Below, piece by piece: positions 1-9,723 of a stretch of DNA of 64,000 bases. The translations under genes were made by a program, and so were the position numbers. This DNA is from Corynebacterium argentoratense DSM 44202 (GTDB taxonomy: Bacteria; Actinomycetota; Actinomycetes; Mycobacteriales; Mycobacteriaceae), in the NCBI RefSeq assembly GCF_000590555.1, contig NC_022198.1, positions 1,854,028-1,918,027 on the forward strand, in the 5' to 3' direction. The notes under the pieces were generated by a model that was not told the DNA's origin, did not search any database, and saw only the letters and a list, made by a program, of their open reading frames with translations. The stretch's first letter is position 1, and each line of letters opens with the position of its first letter.

Positions 1-1131
1 TAGTGCCACGCCCATTCTGCGGCGCACGTGGGCTTCTGGCTTGCCGAACAGGCGCACCTCCGACTCTGGAATCGATAGGGCCTCAGCGACACCCTCGTAA
101 CCAATATGCTTGGCCTCCATGCCGCCGTAGATAACAGCGGATGCACCTGGTGAGGTGACGGTGACATCAATCGGCAAGCCCAGGATTGCTCGGGCATGCA
201 GCTCGAACTCGCTAAAGCGCTGTGAGCACATCGTGACCATGCCGGTGTCGTGAGGACGCGGCGAGACTTCAGAGAAGTAGACCTCGTCACCAGAAATAAA
301 CAGCTCCACACCGAACACACCACGGCCGCCCAGGGCGCGCGTAATGCGCGCCGCAACGCTACGAGCGTTGTCCAAGGCTTCTTCACTCATCGGCATGGGC
401 TGCCAGCTTTCAACGTAATCGCCGCTGTCCTGCCTGTGGCCGATGGGTTCACAGAACCAGGTGGCGGCCTCCCCGCTGACGGGATCAATGGAACGCACAG
501 TGAGCAACGTGATTTCGTAATCAAATTCCACAAAGCCTTCGACAATCACCCGGCTTGCGCTCACGCGGCCGCCAGCGATCGCATACTCCCAGGCCGACGC
601 GACGTCATCGGTGTTTTTGATGACGGATTGCCCCTTGCCGGAGGAGCTCATCACCGGTTTGACCACGCAGGGCATACCAATGGTTTCCACCGCTTGCTCG
701 AACTCTTCAAAGGTGTCAGCAAAAGCATAATTACTGGTGGGAAGGCCGAGTTCTTCGGCTGCGAGCCTGCGGATACCCTCGCGGTTCATCGTCAACTGCG
801 TTGCTTCCGCGGTCGGGATGACAGTGAAGGAGGCTTCCTCCAAATCACGCAACGCCTCGGTGGCGATTGCTTCAATCTCGGGGACAATGAAGTGCGGGCG
901 GACTTTTTCCACCAGCGCCGTGACCTCTTCCGGATCCATCATGTCCAGGGTGTAAGCGAAATGGGCGATCTGGTGGGCAGGGGCATCCGAATAGCGATCC
1001 GCCGCATGCACCTCAACGCCAAGCCTTTGGAAAGCGATGGCCACCTCTTTGCCTAGCTCGCCGGAGCCCAGGAGCAACACCCGGGTTGCGGTTGGCGACA
1101 AAGGGGTACCGATCTTTCGAGGGGTAAACAT
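1..1131 (-). CDS. purT: Formate-dependent phosphoribosylglycinamide formyltransferase (GAR transformylase 2), 3' end cut
   Basis: ATP-grasp enzyme that makes formyl-GAR from GAR, formate and ATP in de novo purine synthesis, without folate. The reverse strand reads from an ATG at 1131 ([20 protein letters not shown]) and stays open to base 1, giving 377 codons. The family is usually about 390-400 residues, so only some 15-25 C-terminal residues lie outside the window. Visible motifs are the N-terminal nucleotide-binding [10 protein letters not shown], the ATP-grasp segment [14 protein letters not shown] and the metal-binding region [12 protein letters not shown]. The upstream neighbour is divergent and holds a metE remnant. 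Identification is secure. Confidence 0.95.
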   Translation of the reverse strand, partial: MFTPRKIGTPLSPTATRVLLLGSGELGKEVAIAFQRLGVEVHAADRYSDAPAHQIAHFAYTLDMMDPEEVTALVEKVRPHFIVPEIEAIATEALRDLEEASFTVIPTAEATQLTMNREGIRRLAAEELGLPTSNYAFADTFEEFEQAVETIGMPCVVKPVMSSSGKGQSVIKNTDDVASAWEYAIAGGRVSASRVIVEGFVEFDYEITLLTVRSIDPVSGEAATWFCEPIGHRQDSGDYVESWQPMPMSEEALDNARSVAARITRALGGRGVFGVELFISGDEVYFSEVSPRPHDTGMVTMCSQRFSEFELHARAILGLPIDVTVTSPGASAVIYGGMEAKHIGYEGVAEALSIPESEVRLFGKPEAHVRRRMGVAL

Positions 1132-1200
1132 GCACACAAGTCTAGACCAAATTTTGTAGACAGCTCGGTTCACTCTTATGCTTGCGGGGCACGTTGCTTC

Positions 1201-1347
1201 AGGGAATCCGGTGAGAATCCAGAACTCCTGTGGGTCAACCCAGACTGCGGCCTGAAAACCCGCGACTGGGAGGAAACACGGGCCTGCCTGCGCAACATGG
1301 TGGAGGCCGCGAACCGTATCCGTGAGACTATTCCCGCAACGGGGTAG
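1201..1347 (+). pseudogene. metE: Remnant of cobalamin-independent methionine synthase (metE), C-terminal end only
   Basis: Between purT and the phosphoribosyltransferase one frame reads [18 protein letters not shown] from 1225, then [13 protein letters not shown] and a TAG at 1345-1347. [11 protein letters not shown] is the signature near the C terminus of MetE; its Cys is a zinc ligand of the catalytic site. The frame is open somewhat further upstream, but before about 1200 the residues no longer resemble MetE and no start or RBS is visible. About 49 codons remain of a gene normally near 750. I infer a deletion that removed nearly all of metE. The stop lies only 9 bases before the next gene. 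Confidence 0.8.
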
Positions 1348-1356
1348 GATTTCACC

Positions 1357-1857
1357 ATGGCTTACCACGCGGACTCATCAGACCTTGAAGTTAAAGAAAT
1401 CCTCACGTGGGAGGGCTTCGGTGTTGCCTCCCGTGAGCTCGCCCAACAGATCGTCAACAGTGGTTTCGAACCGGACATCATCATCGCCGTTGCTCGCGGT
1501 GGCTTGCTGCCCGCAGGCGCATTGTCCTATGCAATGGGCGTGAAGCTCTCCGATGCCATCAACGTTGAGTTCTATACCGACGTTGAGGAAACCCTGCCTG
1601 ATCCAGTTCTGTTGGAGCCTCTGCTGGATGTGGATTCGATCCGCAACAAGAAGCTTCTCGTGGTTGATGACGTCGCGGACTCCGGACGCACCCTGGCTCT
1701 CGTGCTGGATTTGCTGGCCAAGGAAGGCGCGGACTGCCGCTCCGCCGTGTTGTACGGTAAGTCTCGCTCCGAGATCTCCCCGGATTACGTGTGGAAGCGC
1801 ACCGACGATTGGATCGTCTTCCCCTGGTCTGCTGAAAAGCCCGTCCAGGCACAGTAA
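1357..1857 (+). CDS. Phosphoribosyltransferase (xanthine/hypoxanthine-guanine type)
   Basis: A 166-residue type I PRTase. The PRPP-binding loop is [15 protein letters not shown] at about residues 98-112, with two acidic residues then the D-S-G-R-T phosphate loop. The N-terminal [10 protein letters not shown] loop is typical of Gpt and HGPRT-like enzymes. It should transfer phosphoribose from PRPP to a purine base in salvage, which fits the purine genes on both sides (purT, purA). The exact base cannot be read from sequence. The start is ATG 1357, just after the metE remnant. A long palindrome begins five bases past the stop. Confidence 0.85.
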   Translation: MAYHADSSDLEVKEILTWEGFGVASRELAQQIVNSGFEPDIIIAVARGGLLPAGALSYAMGVKLSDAINVEFYTDVEETLPDPVLLEPLLDVDSIRNKKLLVVDDVADSGRTLALVLDLLAKEGADCRSAVLYGKSRSEISPDYVWKRTDDWIVFPWSAEKPVQAQ

Positions 1858-1862
1858 GACTC

Positions 1863-1974
1863 AGGGGCGCGGAGGGCTTGTCGACGTGAGCGATTATGAG
1901 CCCGCTGGAGCCCGCATAAGCGGACTCCAGCGCAGGCGAGTGTAGCGAACGGCGATAAGCCGCTCCGCGCCCCT
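1863..1974. repeat. 112-bp nested palindrome (intergenic structured element)
   Basis: The ends AGGGGCGCGGAG (1863-1874) and CTCCGCGCCCCT (1963-1974) are perfect inverted repeats. Just inside, GGCTTGTCGACG (1875-1886) pairs with CGGCGATAAGCC (1950-1961), with one wobble and one mismatch. The centre is a second hairpin: CGCTGGAG (1903-1910) with CTCCAGCG (1925-1932), closing CCGC-ATAA-GCGG. It sits between two convergent genes and could terminate both, but no T-run follows either arm. It may instead be a member of a dispersed palindromic repeat family. Confidence 0.75.
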
Positions 1975-1995
1975 TACACTTATGTCTTGGGGTTG

Positions 1996-2181
1996 TTAGG
2001 CCGATGTCCAGTTACGGACGTATGCGAATACGCTCGGCCAGTCGAGTTTCTTCACCGCGAAGTTCACGCCAGCGAGGTAGATGGCCGCGGCGATCCCAAG
2101 GCTGATCACGGCACCCAGTAGTATCGCTCCTGGGAAGGGGTTGATGAGCATCAGTGCGCTGCCGGGTAGCAGGGGATCCAC
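1996..2181 (-). CDS. Small hypothetical membrane protein
   Basis: A 61-residue ORF starting at GTG 2181. A hydrophobic stretch of about 22 residues (ILLGAVISLGIAAAIYLAGV) is followed by VKKLDWPSVFAYVRNWT, which predicts one membrane helix with a positively charged, probably cytoplasmic tail. An in-frame TGA lies just upstream. An internal ATG (MLINPFPGA) is an alternative start with no better RBS. It lies downstream of the binding lipoprotein on the same strand but beyond that gene's terminator. I do not recognise a family. The hydrophobic pattern makes it more likely real than a chance ORF. Confidence 0.5.
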   Translation of the reverse strand: MDPLLPGSALMLINPFPGAILLGAVISLGIAAAIYLAGVNFAVKKLDWPSVFAYVRNWTSA

Positions 2182-2230
2182 GGTGCTGAGTCAGTCATGC
2201 CTATCACCATAGAGAAAAAGGAATAAGGAA

Positions 2231-2270
2231 AGCCCCGGGAACTCCACGAACAGGGGTGGCTCCCGGGGCT
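2231..2270 (-). terminator. Terminator after the binding-protein gene
   Basis: AGCCCCGGGA (2231-2240) and TCCCGGGGCT (2261-2270) form a perfect 10-bp stem with a 20-base loop. It lies 16 bases past the stop of the lipoprotein gene. On the minus strand the stem is followed by TTCCTTATTC, a weak U-rich tract. Confidence 0.7.
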
Positions 2271-2286
2271 GGGCTCGCGTGTACTA

Positions 2287-3873
2287 CTAGTCCTTGGTGA
2301 TCTTGTAGTACAGCGGGAAGCTATTCCACGAGAAGACCACGTCGTGGACCTTGGTGGAGTAGCCTCCAGCGACCGCGCCGTACCACGTCGGGATCAACGG
2401 CATGTCGTCGAACAGGATTTCCTGCGACTTCAGGTAGCCCTTGTTGGCTTCCTCGACGGTCGGCTTGGAATTGGCGTCGGCCAACGCGGCGTCAAAGCGT
2501 TCGCTGTTGTATAGCTCGTCGTTGCCTGCGCCGCCGGTGCTGAACATCGGGGTGAGGAAGTTGTTTTGGCTCGGGTAGTCACCGAACCACCCGGTGCGGT
2601 AGATGCCTTCGATGGAGCCGCCCGCGACGTCAGAAATCATTGACTTGAAGTCGGGATAGGGGTTGAGGACGGCATCGACCTTGAGCTCGTTACGCAGCTG
2701 GTTGGCGATGGCTTCCATCCACGGGCGGTGGTCGGCATCGGCGTTGAAGGAAAGCTTCAGTTGACCCTCGTAGGGGCTGATGGCGTCAGCCTGCGCCCAG
2801 AGTTCACGTGCACGCTCGGGGTTGAATTCCAGGAATTCGTGGCCGGGGATGTCAGCAGAGTAGCCACTGTTGACGGCTGCTGTGAACTCGGTGGCGGGCT
2901 CGCGCACACCACCCAAAATCTTGTCGGAGATCTCCTTGCGGTCGAAAGCCATCGAGATGGCTTTGCGGCGCAGGCGGCCTTCCTCCGTGTTACCGAAGTG
3001 CGGGGAGTTGTAATTAATGCCAAGGTACTGGGCGACGCCTGCCGGCTGGGACTCACCGCGACCATCGAGGTCCTGTTTGAAGGTGTCGTAGAGGTTGGTG
3101 GGAATCTGGTCGAGGACGTCGAGGTTGTCGGCCTGCAAGTCCGCGTAGGCGGCTTCGAGCTTGGGGTACATGACGAACTTGATGCCGTCGTTGCGTGGCT
3201 TGAACTCGCCCGTGTAGTTCTCGTTCGGGACGATGGTCAGGGTGCTTTCGTGCTGCCAATCGGTGAGCTTGTAGGGGCCTGCGCCGATGGGGTTCTCACC
3301 GTAGGCTTTGATGTCTTCCAGCGCGGAGTCCGGCATGGGGAAGTACGCGTGGTAGGACAAGGCCAGCAGGAAGTCTGACTGGGGTTGGCCGAGCTCGATG
3401 GTGAAGTGGCGGTCGTCTTGGACGCTCAGTCCTTCGAGCTTCTCGACGCTATCTGCGTAACCCTTGATGGGTTTGAGGAACTTGGCGCTCACCAGGTCAT
3501 TGGCGACTGCGAAGTTCCATGCGTCGACGAAGTTGTGGGAGGTCAGCGGCGAACCGTCGGAGAACTTGAGGCCGTCTTTGAGGGTGACATGGTAGGTGCG
3601 GTCACCTTCGAGGCTGATGTCCTCTGCGAGGTCATTGTGGGGGTCGCCTTTTTCATCGACGCTGACGAGGCCTGCGAAGATGCTTCGTACTACGCGGGTG
3701 CCGCAGATTTCGTTGGTGTCTGCGGGCACGAGTCCGCGTTTCGGTTCGCAGCCGTAGGCGGTGACGTAGTTGTGTCCGGTTGCGCCCTCGTCGGAGGTGT
3801 CGGTGGAGCATGCGCTCAAACCGATCAGGGCGAGTGCTGCAGTGCCAAGCGCTATGGCTTTAGCTCCATTCAT
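2287..3873 (-). CDS. ABC transporter substrate-binding lipoprotein, family 5 (oligopeptide/DppA-OppA type)
   Basis: A 528-residue exported lipoprotein. The signal peptide MNGAKAIALGTAALALIGL ends in the lipobox LSAC, predicting lipid attachment at Cys22. The mature part has family SBP_bac_5 features: an early NEICGTRVVRSIFAGLVSVDE segment, YHVTLKDGLKFSDGSPLT, and a late GYLKSQEILFDDMPLIPTWY. Family members deliver peptides to a two-permease, two-ATPase importer. No permease or ATPase lies nearby, so it is either an orphan binding protein or works with a transporter elsewhere. It appears monocistronic, with its own terminator at 2231-2270. The ligand cannot be assigned. Confidence 0.85.
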   Translation of the reverse strand: MNGAKAIALGTAALALIGLSACSTDTSDEGATGHNYVTAYGCEPKRGLVPADTNEICGTRVVRSIFAGLVSVDEKGDPHNDLAEDISLEGDRTYHVTLKDGLKFSDGSPLTSHNFVDAWNFAVANDLVSAKFLKPIKGYADSVEKLEGLSVQDDRHFTIELGQPQSDFLLALSYHAYFPMPDSALEDIKAYGENPIGAGPYKLTDWQHESTLTIVPNENYTGEFKPRNDGIKFVMYPKLEAAYADLQADNLDVLDQIPTNLYDTFKQDLDGRGESQPAGVAQYLGINYNSPHFGNTEEGRLRRKAISMAFDRKEISDKILGGVREPATEFTAAVNSGYSADIPGHEFLEFNPERARELWAQADAISPYEGQLKLSFNADADHRPWMEAIANQLRNELKVDAVLNPYPDFKSMISDVAGGSIEGIYRTGWFGDYPSQNNFLTPMFSTGGAGNDELYNSERFDAALADANSKPTVEEANKGYLKSQEILFDDMPLIPTWYGAVAGGYSTKVHDVVFSWNSFPLYYKITKD

Positions 3874-3930
3874 GTTTGTACCTATCTATTCAATCAACAT
3901 AGACCAAGCGGTCTAAAGTGTAGCAGTAAT

Positions 3931-4695
3931 CTATCCACAATCACCAGGCCGCACAATCTGCAGATCACGCACGTGCCTATAAAAAGTCACCTTATCTACT
4001 TCTCTAGCCCGCGGCACCCCATCCACGCTGACAAGCAGCCCACTTCCCCCCGCCTGCACTGCCCTACCCGTCTTAATTGATGACGCCGCGTTACCCCTGC
4101 GCCCCACAGCCGTCGCCGCGATTCCCGGCGCCCCCATGAGCGGCACCAACCGCGCCACCGCCGGCGCATCGAAGAAGCGACGCTTCCGCACCTTCGACAC
4201 CAACACCTGCGAATCAACCACCACTTCACCCACTGGCACCGCAATCTCCGCCTGGCCAGCAACAACCACCCCGGCGTCATCACGAATACACGGCGCGGGA
4301 CGAACCGTACCTTCAAATGCCACCGACCACGGGTCAACAATGCCAAAGTTCACCGCCGCCGGACTGCGCACATCATCAGGCACCCACGCCACAGGCATCC
4401 ACAAACTGTCGCGGCGCATCAGGCGCGTGAGGACGGCAGACAACGCGGCGTCAGACCCCACAACAACAATCCGCGGATCCCCCTGGACGTACTCAGCCTG
4501 CGGCGCCGGACCGGGTTCCCCCTGGTGCGGAGCCTCCGGACTGCGGAACATCTCGTCCAGAGAAGGCGTCGGATCCTCCGGTAATGCCTGCGCACAGTAG
4601 TCGTCAACCACCCGCAAGTCACGACGCCCCGGGACCGCAGGCAGGTCCACACTTTCCACAGGGCAGACAGCCTGGCCACAGCGCAAGATCAACAT
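3931..4695 (-). CDS. Hypothetical protein divergent from purA
   Basis: A 254-residue protein starting at ATG 4695 ([15 protein letters not shown]). The frame stays open upstream into purA, but that extension is antisense to purA. The segment [20 protein letters not shown] recalls the glycine-rich nucleotide-binding turn of diacylglycerol/NAD-kinase-like proteins (usually GGDGT), here without the GGDGT motif. The rest ([21 protein letters not shown]) gives no clear domain. No signal peptide or membrane helix is visible. It shares a short divergent promoter region with purA (4696-4743). The kinase-like resemblance is weak and is inference only. Confidence 0.65.
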   Translation of the reverse strand: MLILRCGQAVCPVESVDLPAVPGRRDLRVVDDYCAQALPEDPTPSLDEMFRSPEAPHQGEPGPAPQAEYVQGDPRIVVVGSDAALSAVLTRLMRRDSLWMPVAWVPDDVRSPAAVNFGIVDPWSVAFEGTVRPAPCIRDDAGVVVAGQAEIAVPVGEVVVDSQVLVSKVRKRRFFDAPAVARLVPLMGAPGIAATAVGRRGNAASSIKTGRAVQAGGSGLLVSVDGVPRAREVDKVTFYRHVRDLQIVRPGDCG

Positions 4696-4743
4696 AGTAA
4701 GATAATGCACCGTCCGCAGTACGCACGCGAAATAAGGAACATA

Positions 4744-6033
4744 ATGGCCGCAATCGTCATCGTCGGTGCCCAATGGGGCGACGAAGGAAAAGGCAAAGCC
4801 ACAGACATCCTCGGCGGGCTCGTCGACTACGTCGTCAAACCCAACGGTGGTAACAACGCCGGCCACACCGTCGTCGTCGGCGGTGAAAAATACGAACTCA
4901 AGCTGCTGCCTGCAGGTGTACTCTCCGAAAACGCCACCCCAATCCTGGGCAACGGTGTCGTCATCAACCTCGAAGCCCTGTTTGAGGAAATCGACGGACT
5001 CGAGGCCCGCGGCGCCAACGCTTCCCGCCTGCGCATCTCCGCCAACGCCCACGTCGTCGCCCCCTACCACCAGGTCCTCGACCGAGTGCAGGAGCGCTTC
5101 CTAGGCAAGCGTGCCATCGGCACCACCGGCCGCGGCATCGGCCCGACCTACGCCGATAAGGTCTCCCGCGTCGGTATCCGCGTCCAGGACATCTTTGACG
5201 AGTCCATCCTGCGCCAGAAGGTCGAATCCGCGCTCGACGTCAAGAACCAAATCCTGGTGAAGATGTACAACCGCAAAGCCATCGTGGCTGAGGAAATTGT
5301 GCAGTACTTCCTGTCCTACGCCGACCGCCTGCGCCCCATGGTTATCGAGGCCGAACTGGAGCTCAACAAGGCACTCGATGAGGGCAAGCATGTGCTGATG
5401 GAGGGCGGCCAGGCAACCATGCTGGACGTCGACCACGGCACCTACCCCTTCGTGACCTCCTCCAACCCGACTGCCGGCGGCGCCTGCGTGGGATCCGGTA
5501 TCGGCCCCACAAAGATCACCAGCTCCCTGGGTATCATCAAGGCCTACACCACCCGCGTTGGTGCCGGCCCCTTCCCCACTGAACTGTTCGACAAGTGGGG
5601 CGAGTTCCTGCAAACCACCGGCGGCGAGATCGGAGTGAACACCGGCCGTAAGCGCCGTTGTGGTTGGTACGACTCTGTGATTGCCCGTTATGCATCCCGC
5701 GTCAACGGCTTTACCGATTTGTTCCTCACCAAGCTCGACGTGCTCACCGGCATCGGCGAGATCCCAATCTGTGTGGCCTACGACGTCGACGGCACTCGCT
5801 TTGATGAGATGCCGATGACCCAGTCCGACTTCCACCACGCCTCCCCCATCTACGAAACGATGCCGGCGTGGGACGAAGACATCACGGGCTGCAAGTCCTT
5901 TGAAGAGCTCCCCCAGAAGGCTCAGGACTACGTCCTGCGCCTGGAGGAGCTATCTGGTTGCCGCATCTCCTACATTGGCGTTGGCCCCGGCCGCGACCAG
6001 ACTATCGTCCGCCACGACGTGATGGACAACTAG
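4744..6033 (+). CDS. purA: Adenylosuccinate synthetase
   Basis: Joins IMP and aspartate using GTP to give adenylosuccinate, the first committed step to AMP. The protein has 429 residues. [21 protein letters not shown] carries the GDEGKGK phosphate loop and the catalytic Asp at about residue 14; NNAGHTVV carries the catalytic His. [11 protein letters not shown] and KLDVLTG (the guanine-binding KLD) also match. I chose ATG 4744 because AAGGAA (4734-4739) sits about 5 bases upstream; an earlier in-frame ATG would add 13 unmatched residues. Its stop overlaps the convergent FUSC gene within CTAG. Confidence 0.97.
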   Translation: MAAIVIVGAQWGDEGKGKATDILGGLVDYVVKPNGGNNAGHTVVVGGEKYELKLLPAGVLSENATPILGNGVVINLEALFEEIDGLEARGANASRLRISANAHVVAPYHQVLDRVQERFLGKRAIGTTGRGIGPTYADKVSRVGIRVQDIFDESILRQKVESALDVKNQILVKMYNRKAIVAEEIVQYFLSYADRLRPMVIEAELELNKALDEGKHVLMEGGQATMLDVDHGTYPFVTSSNPTAGGACVGSGIGPTKITSSLGIIKAYTTRVGAGPFPTELFDKWGEFLQTTGGEIGVNTGRKRRCGWYDSVIARYASRVNGFTDLFLTKLDVLTGIGEIPICVAYDVDGTRFDEMPMTQSDFHHASPIYETMPAWDEDITGCKSFEELPQKAQDYVLRLEELSGCRISYIGVGPGRDQTIVRHDVMDN

Positions 6034-7172
6034 TCGCGCACCTCGGGGGGCATCGCGGGGTGCTCGCTCGTCGGCTGAAGCACTGCCACAGCCGAGTAGC
6101 GCGACATCCCGCATACTTGCAACAGGTCGACAATGATCGACCGCGACTGCGCTAGAATCACCTGCGCGGTCAGCACCCCACCCTCGGCCACTTCCAGTCC
6201 AGCGCGAGCCCCCAACTCCCTTAAGCGACGCACGAGCTCAGGAATAGCGACATGCTCATCTAGGTCTCCGGATTTCGTGTAGAGCTCAGCTAATTGGCCA
6301 GCTACATCCGCAAGACTGGAGATAATCCACAGCTGCTCTTTCGACACGGTGTCATGGTCTTCAACCAGGGTGAGTGCCCGTCGCGAGAGCACACGGGTGT
6401 TTCTCATCGCATTATCGACGGGGTTCAGGATGCGCACCAAGGATTTGATGCGACGCTTATGGCGCCACAACAGGGGCGACACCGCGACTGATTCCTCCCC
6501 CTCTTTCGCTGCGGCGATCATGCTGTTGATGTTTGCCTGCGAACCACGAGCTTTCTTCAGAGCTTTCTGAATGCGCTCGGCATCTTGTTCGGGAATTGCT
6601 GCCGCAACTTCTGCGAGGGTGGAGGCAGTTAATGCGAGCACTTTAGAAATTTCCATGCGCCCGCCCTTAAGCGGGCTGGTTGGCATGAGAGCGATGACGA
6701 TGACGCCGATAAAGCCACCGACGAAAGCGTCAAGCATGCGGCCCGATCCGCCGGAGGTGCCGGGCGGCATGATGGTTGCGATCAACACCGACCCCAGGGC
6801 GGCTTGGGTGGCCATGAGCGGGCCTTTGTCGAGGAACACGGCTACGGCGAGGGAGGCCATGACGAGCAGCGGCATTTGCCACCAGCCGGTACCGAAGTGC
6901 CCGACGAAAAGGTCACCCACACCAACACCCAAGGACACACCAATGTTGAGTTCGACTGCTCGCCGCAGTCTGTCCCCACCGGTAAGGCCGAGGACGATAA
7001 CTGCGGCCATGGGGGCGAAGAATGGTTGGTGGTGGCTGAACAGGTGGACGGCAATGAGGTTTGCGAAGCCCGCTGCGACGCCTACTTGGAGGATGGGAAA
7101 CAGCGAGGCTTTGAGCCGTTGCCATCGTGTGGTGATGAGGTTGGGTGCGTAGTGCAGGCCCATCGTGGGCAT
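6030..7172 (-). CDS. FUSC-family membrane protein (aromatic acid exporter-like)
   Basis: A 380-residue protein with a block of membrane helices in its first half ([75 protein letters not shown]) and a helical soluble C-terminal half. This is the layout of fusaric-acid-resistance/ArAE proteins. The [24 protein letters not shown] segment is typical. The start [10 protein letters not shown] at 7172 is favoured by GGGAGG six bases upstream; a longer frame reaches 7259 but lacks an RBS. It lies downstream of fba on the same strand. The substrate is unknown. Confidence 0.8.
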   Translation of the reverse strand: MPTMGLHYAPNLITTRWQRLKASLFPILQVGVAAGFANLIAVHLFSHHQPFFAPMAAVIVLGLTGGDRLRRAVELNIGVSLGVGVGDLFVGHFGTGWWQMPLLVMASLAVAVFLDKGPLMATQAALGSVLIATIMPPGTSGGSGRMLDAFVGGFIGVIVIALMPTSPLKGGRMEISKVLALTASTLAEVAAAIPEQDAERIQKALKKARGSQANINSMIAAAKEGEESVAVSPLLWRHKRRIKSLVRILNPVDNAMRNTRVLSRRALTLVEDHDTVSKEQLWIISSLADVAGQLAELYTKSGDLDEHVAIPELVRRLRELGARAGLEVAEGGVLTAQVILAQSRSIIVDLLQVCGMSRYSAVAVLQPTSEHPAMPPEVRD

Positions 7173-7326
7173 CGTCGGCCTCCCATTGTTGGCTCGTGAG
7201 GTTACTGTGCTGGGTTTAAACAGTACAAAAGCAAACACCCCACGGCGTTGCCCTTCCATGGTAGTGGTGGGTAACGCTGCAGGGTTTTAAGCTGTTCCGC
7301 CTGCTTTAGCTGCAGGGGTACAGGGT

Positions 7327-8361
7327 TTACTTGTTCAGGGTGGTGCCTACGGAGTGCAGGTCGGTGCAGGACTCGACGACGCGCTCTGCCATGCCGGCCT
7401 CAGCAGCCTTGAGGTAGGAGCGGGGGTCGTAGACCTTCTTGTTGCCGACTTCGCCGTCGATCTTCAAAACGCCGTCGTAGTTGGTGAACATGTGGCCGGC
7501 GACGGGGCGGGTGAAGGCGTACTGGGTGTCGGTGTCGACGTTCATCTTCACAACGCCGTAGCGCAGGGCTTCTTCAATCTTTTCCTTCTCGGAGCCGGAG
7601 CCACCGTGGAAGACGAAGTCGAAGGGCATTGCGCCTTCGTCGAGACCGAGCTTCTTAGCGGCTGCTTTCTGGCCTTCCAGGAGGACCTCGGGCCGCAGCT
7701 TGACGTTGCCGGGCTTGTAGACGCCGTGGACGTTGCCGAAGGTTGCAGCCAGCAGGTAGCGGCCCTGCTCACCGGCGCCGATAGCGTCGATGGTCTTTTC
7801 GAAGTCTTCGACGGAGGTGTACAGCTGTGCACCAGCCTTGGCTTCGACGCCGTCCTCTTCGCCACCGACGACACCGATCTCGAGCTCGAGGATGATGTTG
7901 GCGGCCTTAGCCTTAGCCAGCAGCTCCTGGGCGATTTCGAGGTTCTCATCGATCGGGATAGCGGAGCCGTCCCACATGTGGGACTGGAACAGGGGCAGCT
8001 CGCCGCGGTCGACGCGCTCCTGGGAAATGGCGATCAGGGGGCGGACGTAGGTGTCCAGCTTTTCCTTCTGGCAGTGGTCAGTGTGCAGCGCGATGTTGAT
8101 CGGGTAGTTCTTTGCTGCTTCGTGTGCGAACGCGGCGAGGGCAGTTGCACCCTTGACCATGTTCTTGACGTTAAGGCCAGAGCCGAACTCTGCACCACCG
8201 GTGGAGAATTGGATGATGCCGTCGCTTTCTGCGTCGGCGAAGCCCTTGAGGGCTGCGTTAATGGTCTCGGACGAGGTGCAGTTGATGGCGGGAAGGGCGT
8301 AGCCACCGTTCTTCGCCTTGGTGAGCATCTCGGCGTAGACTTCCGGGGTTGCGATGGGCAT
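7327..8361 (-). CDS. fba: Fructose-bisphosphate aldolase, class II
   Basis: Zinc-dependent aldolase that splits fructose-1,6-bisphosphate into DHAP and glyceraldehyde-3-phosphate, and catalyses the reverse in gluconeogenesis. The protein has 344 residues from MPIATPEVYAEML. Class II marks are ALHTDHCQKEKLDTY (first zinc His and catalytic Asp), LELEIGVVGGEEDGV (zinc Glu and flexible loop), GNVHGVYKPGNVKL and FVFHGGSGSEKE (zinc His), and MNVDTDTQYAF (substrate phosphate). The start at 8361 follows GGAGG at 8370-8374; the frame also has an ATG at 8376, but that precedes the RBS. It is the downstream member of a minus-strand run from sseA. Confidence 0.97.
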   Translation of the reverse strand: MPIATPEVYAEMLTKAKNGGYALPAINCTSSETINAALKGFADAESDGIIQFSTGGAEFGSGLNVKNMVKGATALAAFAHEAAKNYPINIALHTDHCQKEKLDTYVRPLIAISQERVDRGELPLFQSHMWDGSAIPIDENLEIAQELLAKAKAANIILELEIGVVGGEEDGVEAKAGAQLYTSVEDFEKTIDAIGAGEQGRYLLAATFGNVHGVYKPGNVKLRPEVLLEGQKAAAKKLGLDEGAMPFDFVFHGGSGSEKEKIEEALRYGVVKMNVDTDTQYAFTRPVAGHMFTNYDGVLKIDGEVGNKKVYDPRSYLKAAEAGMAERVVESCTDLHSVGTTLNK

Positions 8362-8487
8362 TAAACAAACCTCCAAATTGGGTGTCTTAAGTTCTCTACT
8401 TTCCGATTATGCCCGATTGGGCACTTTCGCGCTGGAGTCGTGAGATATCCCACCTTTTTGGGGTCCTGACGCCGCCCCTACCGCAGG

Positions 8488-9723
8488 TTATCGCGCGTAG
8501 CCAGCCTGCGATACTCGTGCTGCAGCCTCGAGCAGCATCCAGCCTGATAACTGCACGGATAGGTCTCGTTCAGCGATTTGTGAGCTGCTCACGGCACCAG
8601 AAATGGAGGAGCCGACGACGCCTGAATTCTGTGGCAACGCGGCGTCATTAACCCAATCGGCACTAAAGACGGGGAGCCCATCTATTTCGAGGCGGTGGTT
8701 CCAGACACTCTCCGCAGAAGACAAAACCAAACGGGCAGCGATCTTCCGAGTTGCCCGATTAAGTCCGGAATCATCGGGCAATCGGACAGCGACGTCTGCG
8801 AGGTAGCGGGCGAGGATCCCCTTGAATAGTCCACCGTCTCCACCACCGGTCTGCCAGTCAATAACGCCGCCGGGCGTTGCCATTGTCTTGGCGATGGAGT
8901 GCACTAGGTCCCGAAGTTTGGTGATGTAGCCCATGGCTTCATCGGCTTTTTCGGCATCCGCGATCGAACTGATGGGTTGCTCCAGGCCCGCCGCTTTGCG
9001 TAGGGCATCAGAGATTTCTAGGCAGGCACCCAGCATGACGCCCTGGCAGTACGGGTGGATGTCTTTGACCACTTCGGGCCCGTGCATGCGCATACGCACG
9101 CCGTCCATGACCAGTCCGTCGTCGCCTACTAGGTTGTCAAACACCCAATCAGTGAGCTCTTTGGCGGCACCCAATTGACCTGCCCGCGCAAACATAATGG
9201 CGGCGGGACCGTTGGTGGGAACGTTGTAGAAAGTTTCGTTTGTACGCCACGGCACCACGCCCATGAGGGAGTCTTTGCCGCCCGAAATGTCGCTTTCCAG
9301 CCGCTTAAGGTGCTTGGGTTCTTTCTGATTTTTCAAGCTTGTGACGCGTTGGGACGCGAGCGCCAACCACGCTTTGTCGTCGTAGTAGCGGTTGGCACGC
9401 ACGTTACGCAGGTTGCGCACGCGGATTCCCCGCAGAGTGTACTTCACCCGGGCAAGGCGTGCTGAGGTGGGGTGGCGGTGTGCAGCGTCGATAAGGCAGT
9501 CGAGGTAATGGGCCTGCCACCAGTAGTGCCAGTGGAAGAACAGTTTGTCCCGGCTGGTGGGCGGCCAGGTGACGACCGCAAGGTTGGTTTTGGGAATACC
9601 CCAGACTCGGCTGGCATGCCGTTCGTTGATTGCTTGCTCCGCGAGGTCAGCGCGGTACGCCCATTTTTCTTGCACGATTATCTTTTCGTCGCGGTGATGC
9701 TGATTGTTACCAACTATTACCAT
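8488..9723 (-). CDS. Glycoside hydrolase family 76-like protein (alpha-1,6-mannanase-like)
   Basis: A 411-residue protein without an obvious signal peptide. The Asp pair in RYYDDKAWLALAS matches the catalytic Asp-Asp of GH76 endo-alpha-1,6-mannanases. FYNVPTNGPAAIMFARAG, WVFDNLVGDDGLVMDGV and YCQGVMLGACLEI fit the repeated (alpha/alpha)6 hairpins of that fold. Lack of a signal peptide suggests a cytoplasmic role, perhaps on mannosylated intermediates; this is inference. The start is uncertain: ATG 9723 overlaps the previous gene by 17 bases, and GTG (VQEKWAYRADL) a little downstream is an alternative. The set pyrE - methyltransferase - this gene - fba is conserved in corynebacteria. Confidence 0.75.
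   Translation of the reverse strand: MVIVGNNQHHRDEKIIVQEKWAYRADLAEQAINERHASRVWGIPKTNLAVVTWPPTSRDKLFFHWHYWWQAHYLDCLIDAAHRHPTSARLARVKYTLRGIRVRNLRNVRANRYYDDKAWLALASQRVTSLKNQKEPKHLKRLESDISGGKDSLMGVVPWRTNETFYNVPTNGPAAIMFARAGQLGAAKELTDWVFDNLVGDDGLVMDGVRMRMHGPEVVKDIHPYCQGVMLGACLEISDALRKAAGLEQPISSIADAEKADEAMGYITKLRDLVHSIAKTMATPGGVIDWQTGGGDGGLFKGILARYLADVAVRLPDDSGLNRATRKIAARLVLSSAESVWNHRLEIDGLPVFSADWVNDAALPQNSGVVGSSISGAVSSSQIAERDLSVQLSGWMLLEAAARVSQAGYAR

Noticed and set aside
250..1056. 268-codon plus-strand ORF
   Set aside because: It is exactly antisense to purT, whose minus-strand protein has all family motifs; a mirror ORF of GC-biased codons.
4696..5070. Upstream extension of the minus-strand hypothetical gene into purA
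   Set aside because: The extension runs antisense through purA coding sequence; ATG 4695 is the sensible start.
7260..7326. Possible fba terminator
   Set aside because: CTGCAG occurs twice, but I see no convincing stem with a U-run between fba and the FUSC gene.
8410..8423. TGCCCGATTGGGCA palindrome upstream of fba as a terminator
   Set aside because: No U-run on either strand and a four-base stem; it could be an operator, but nothing supports one.
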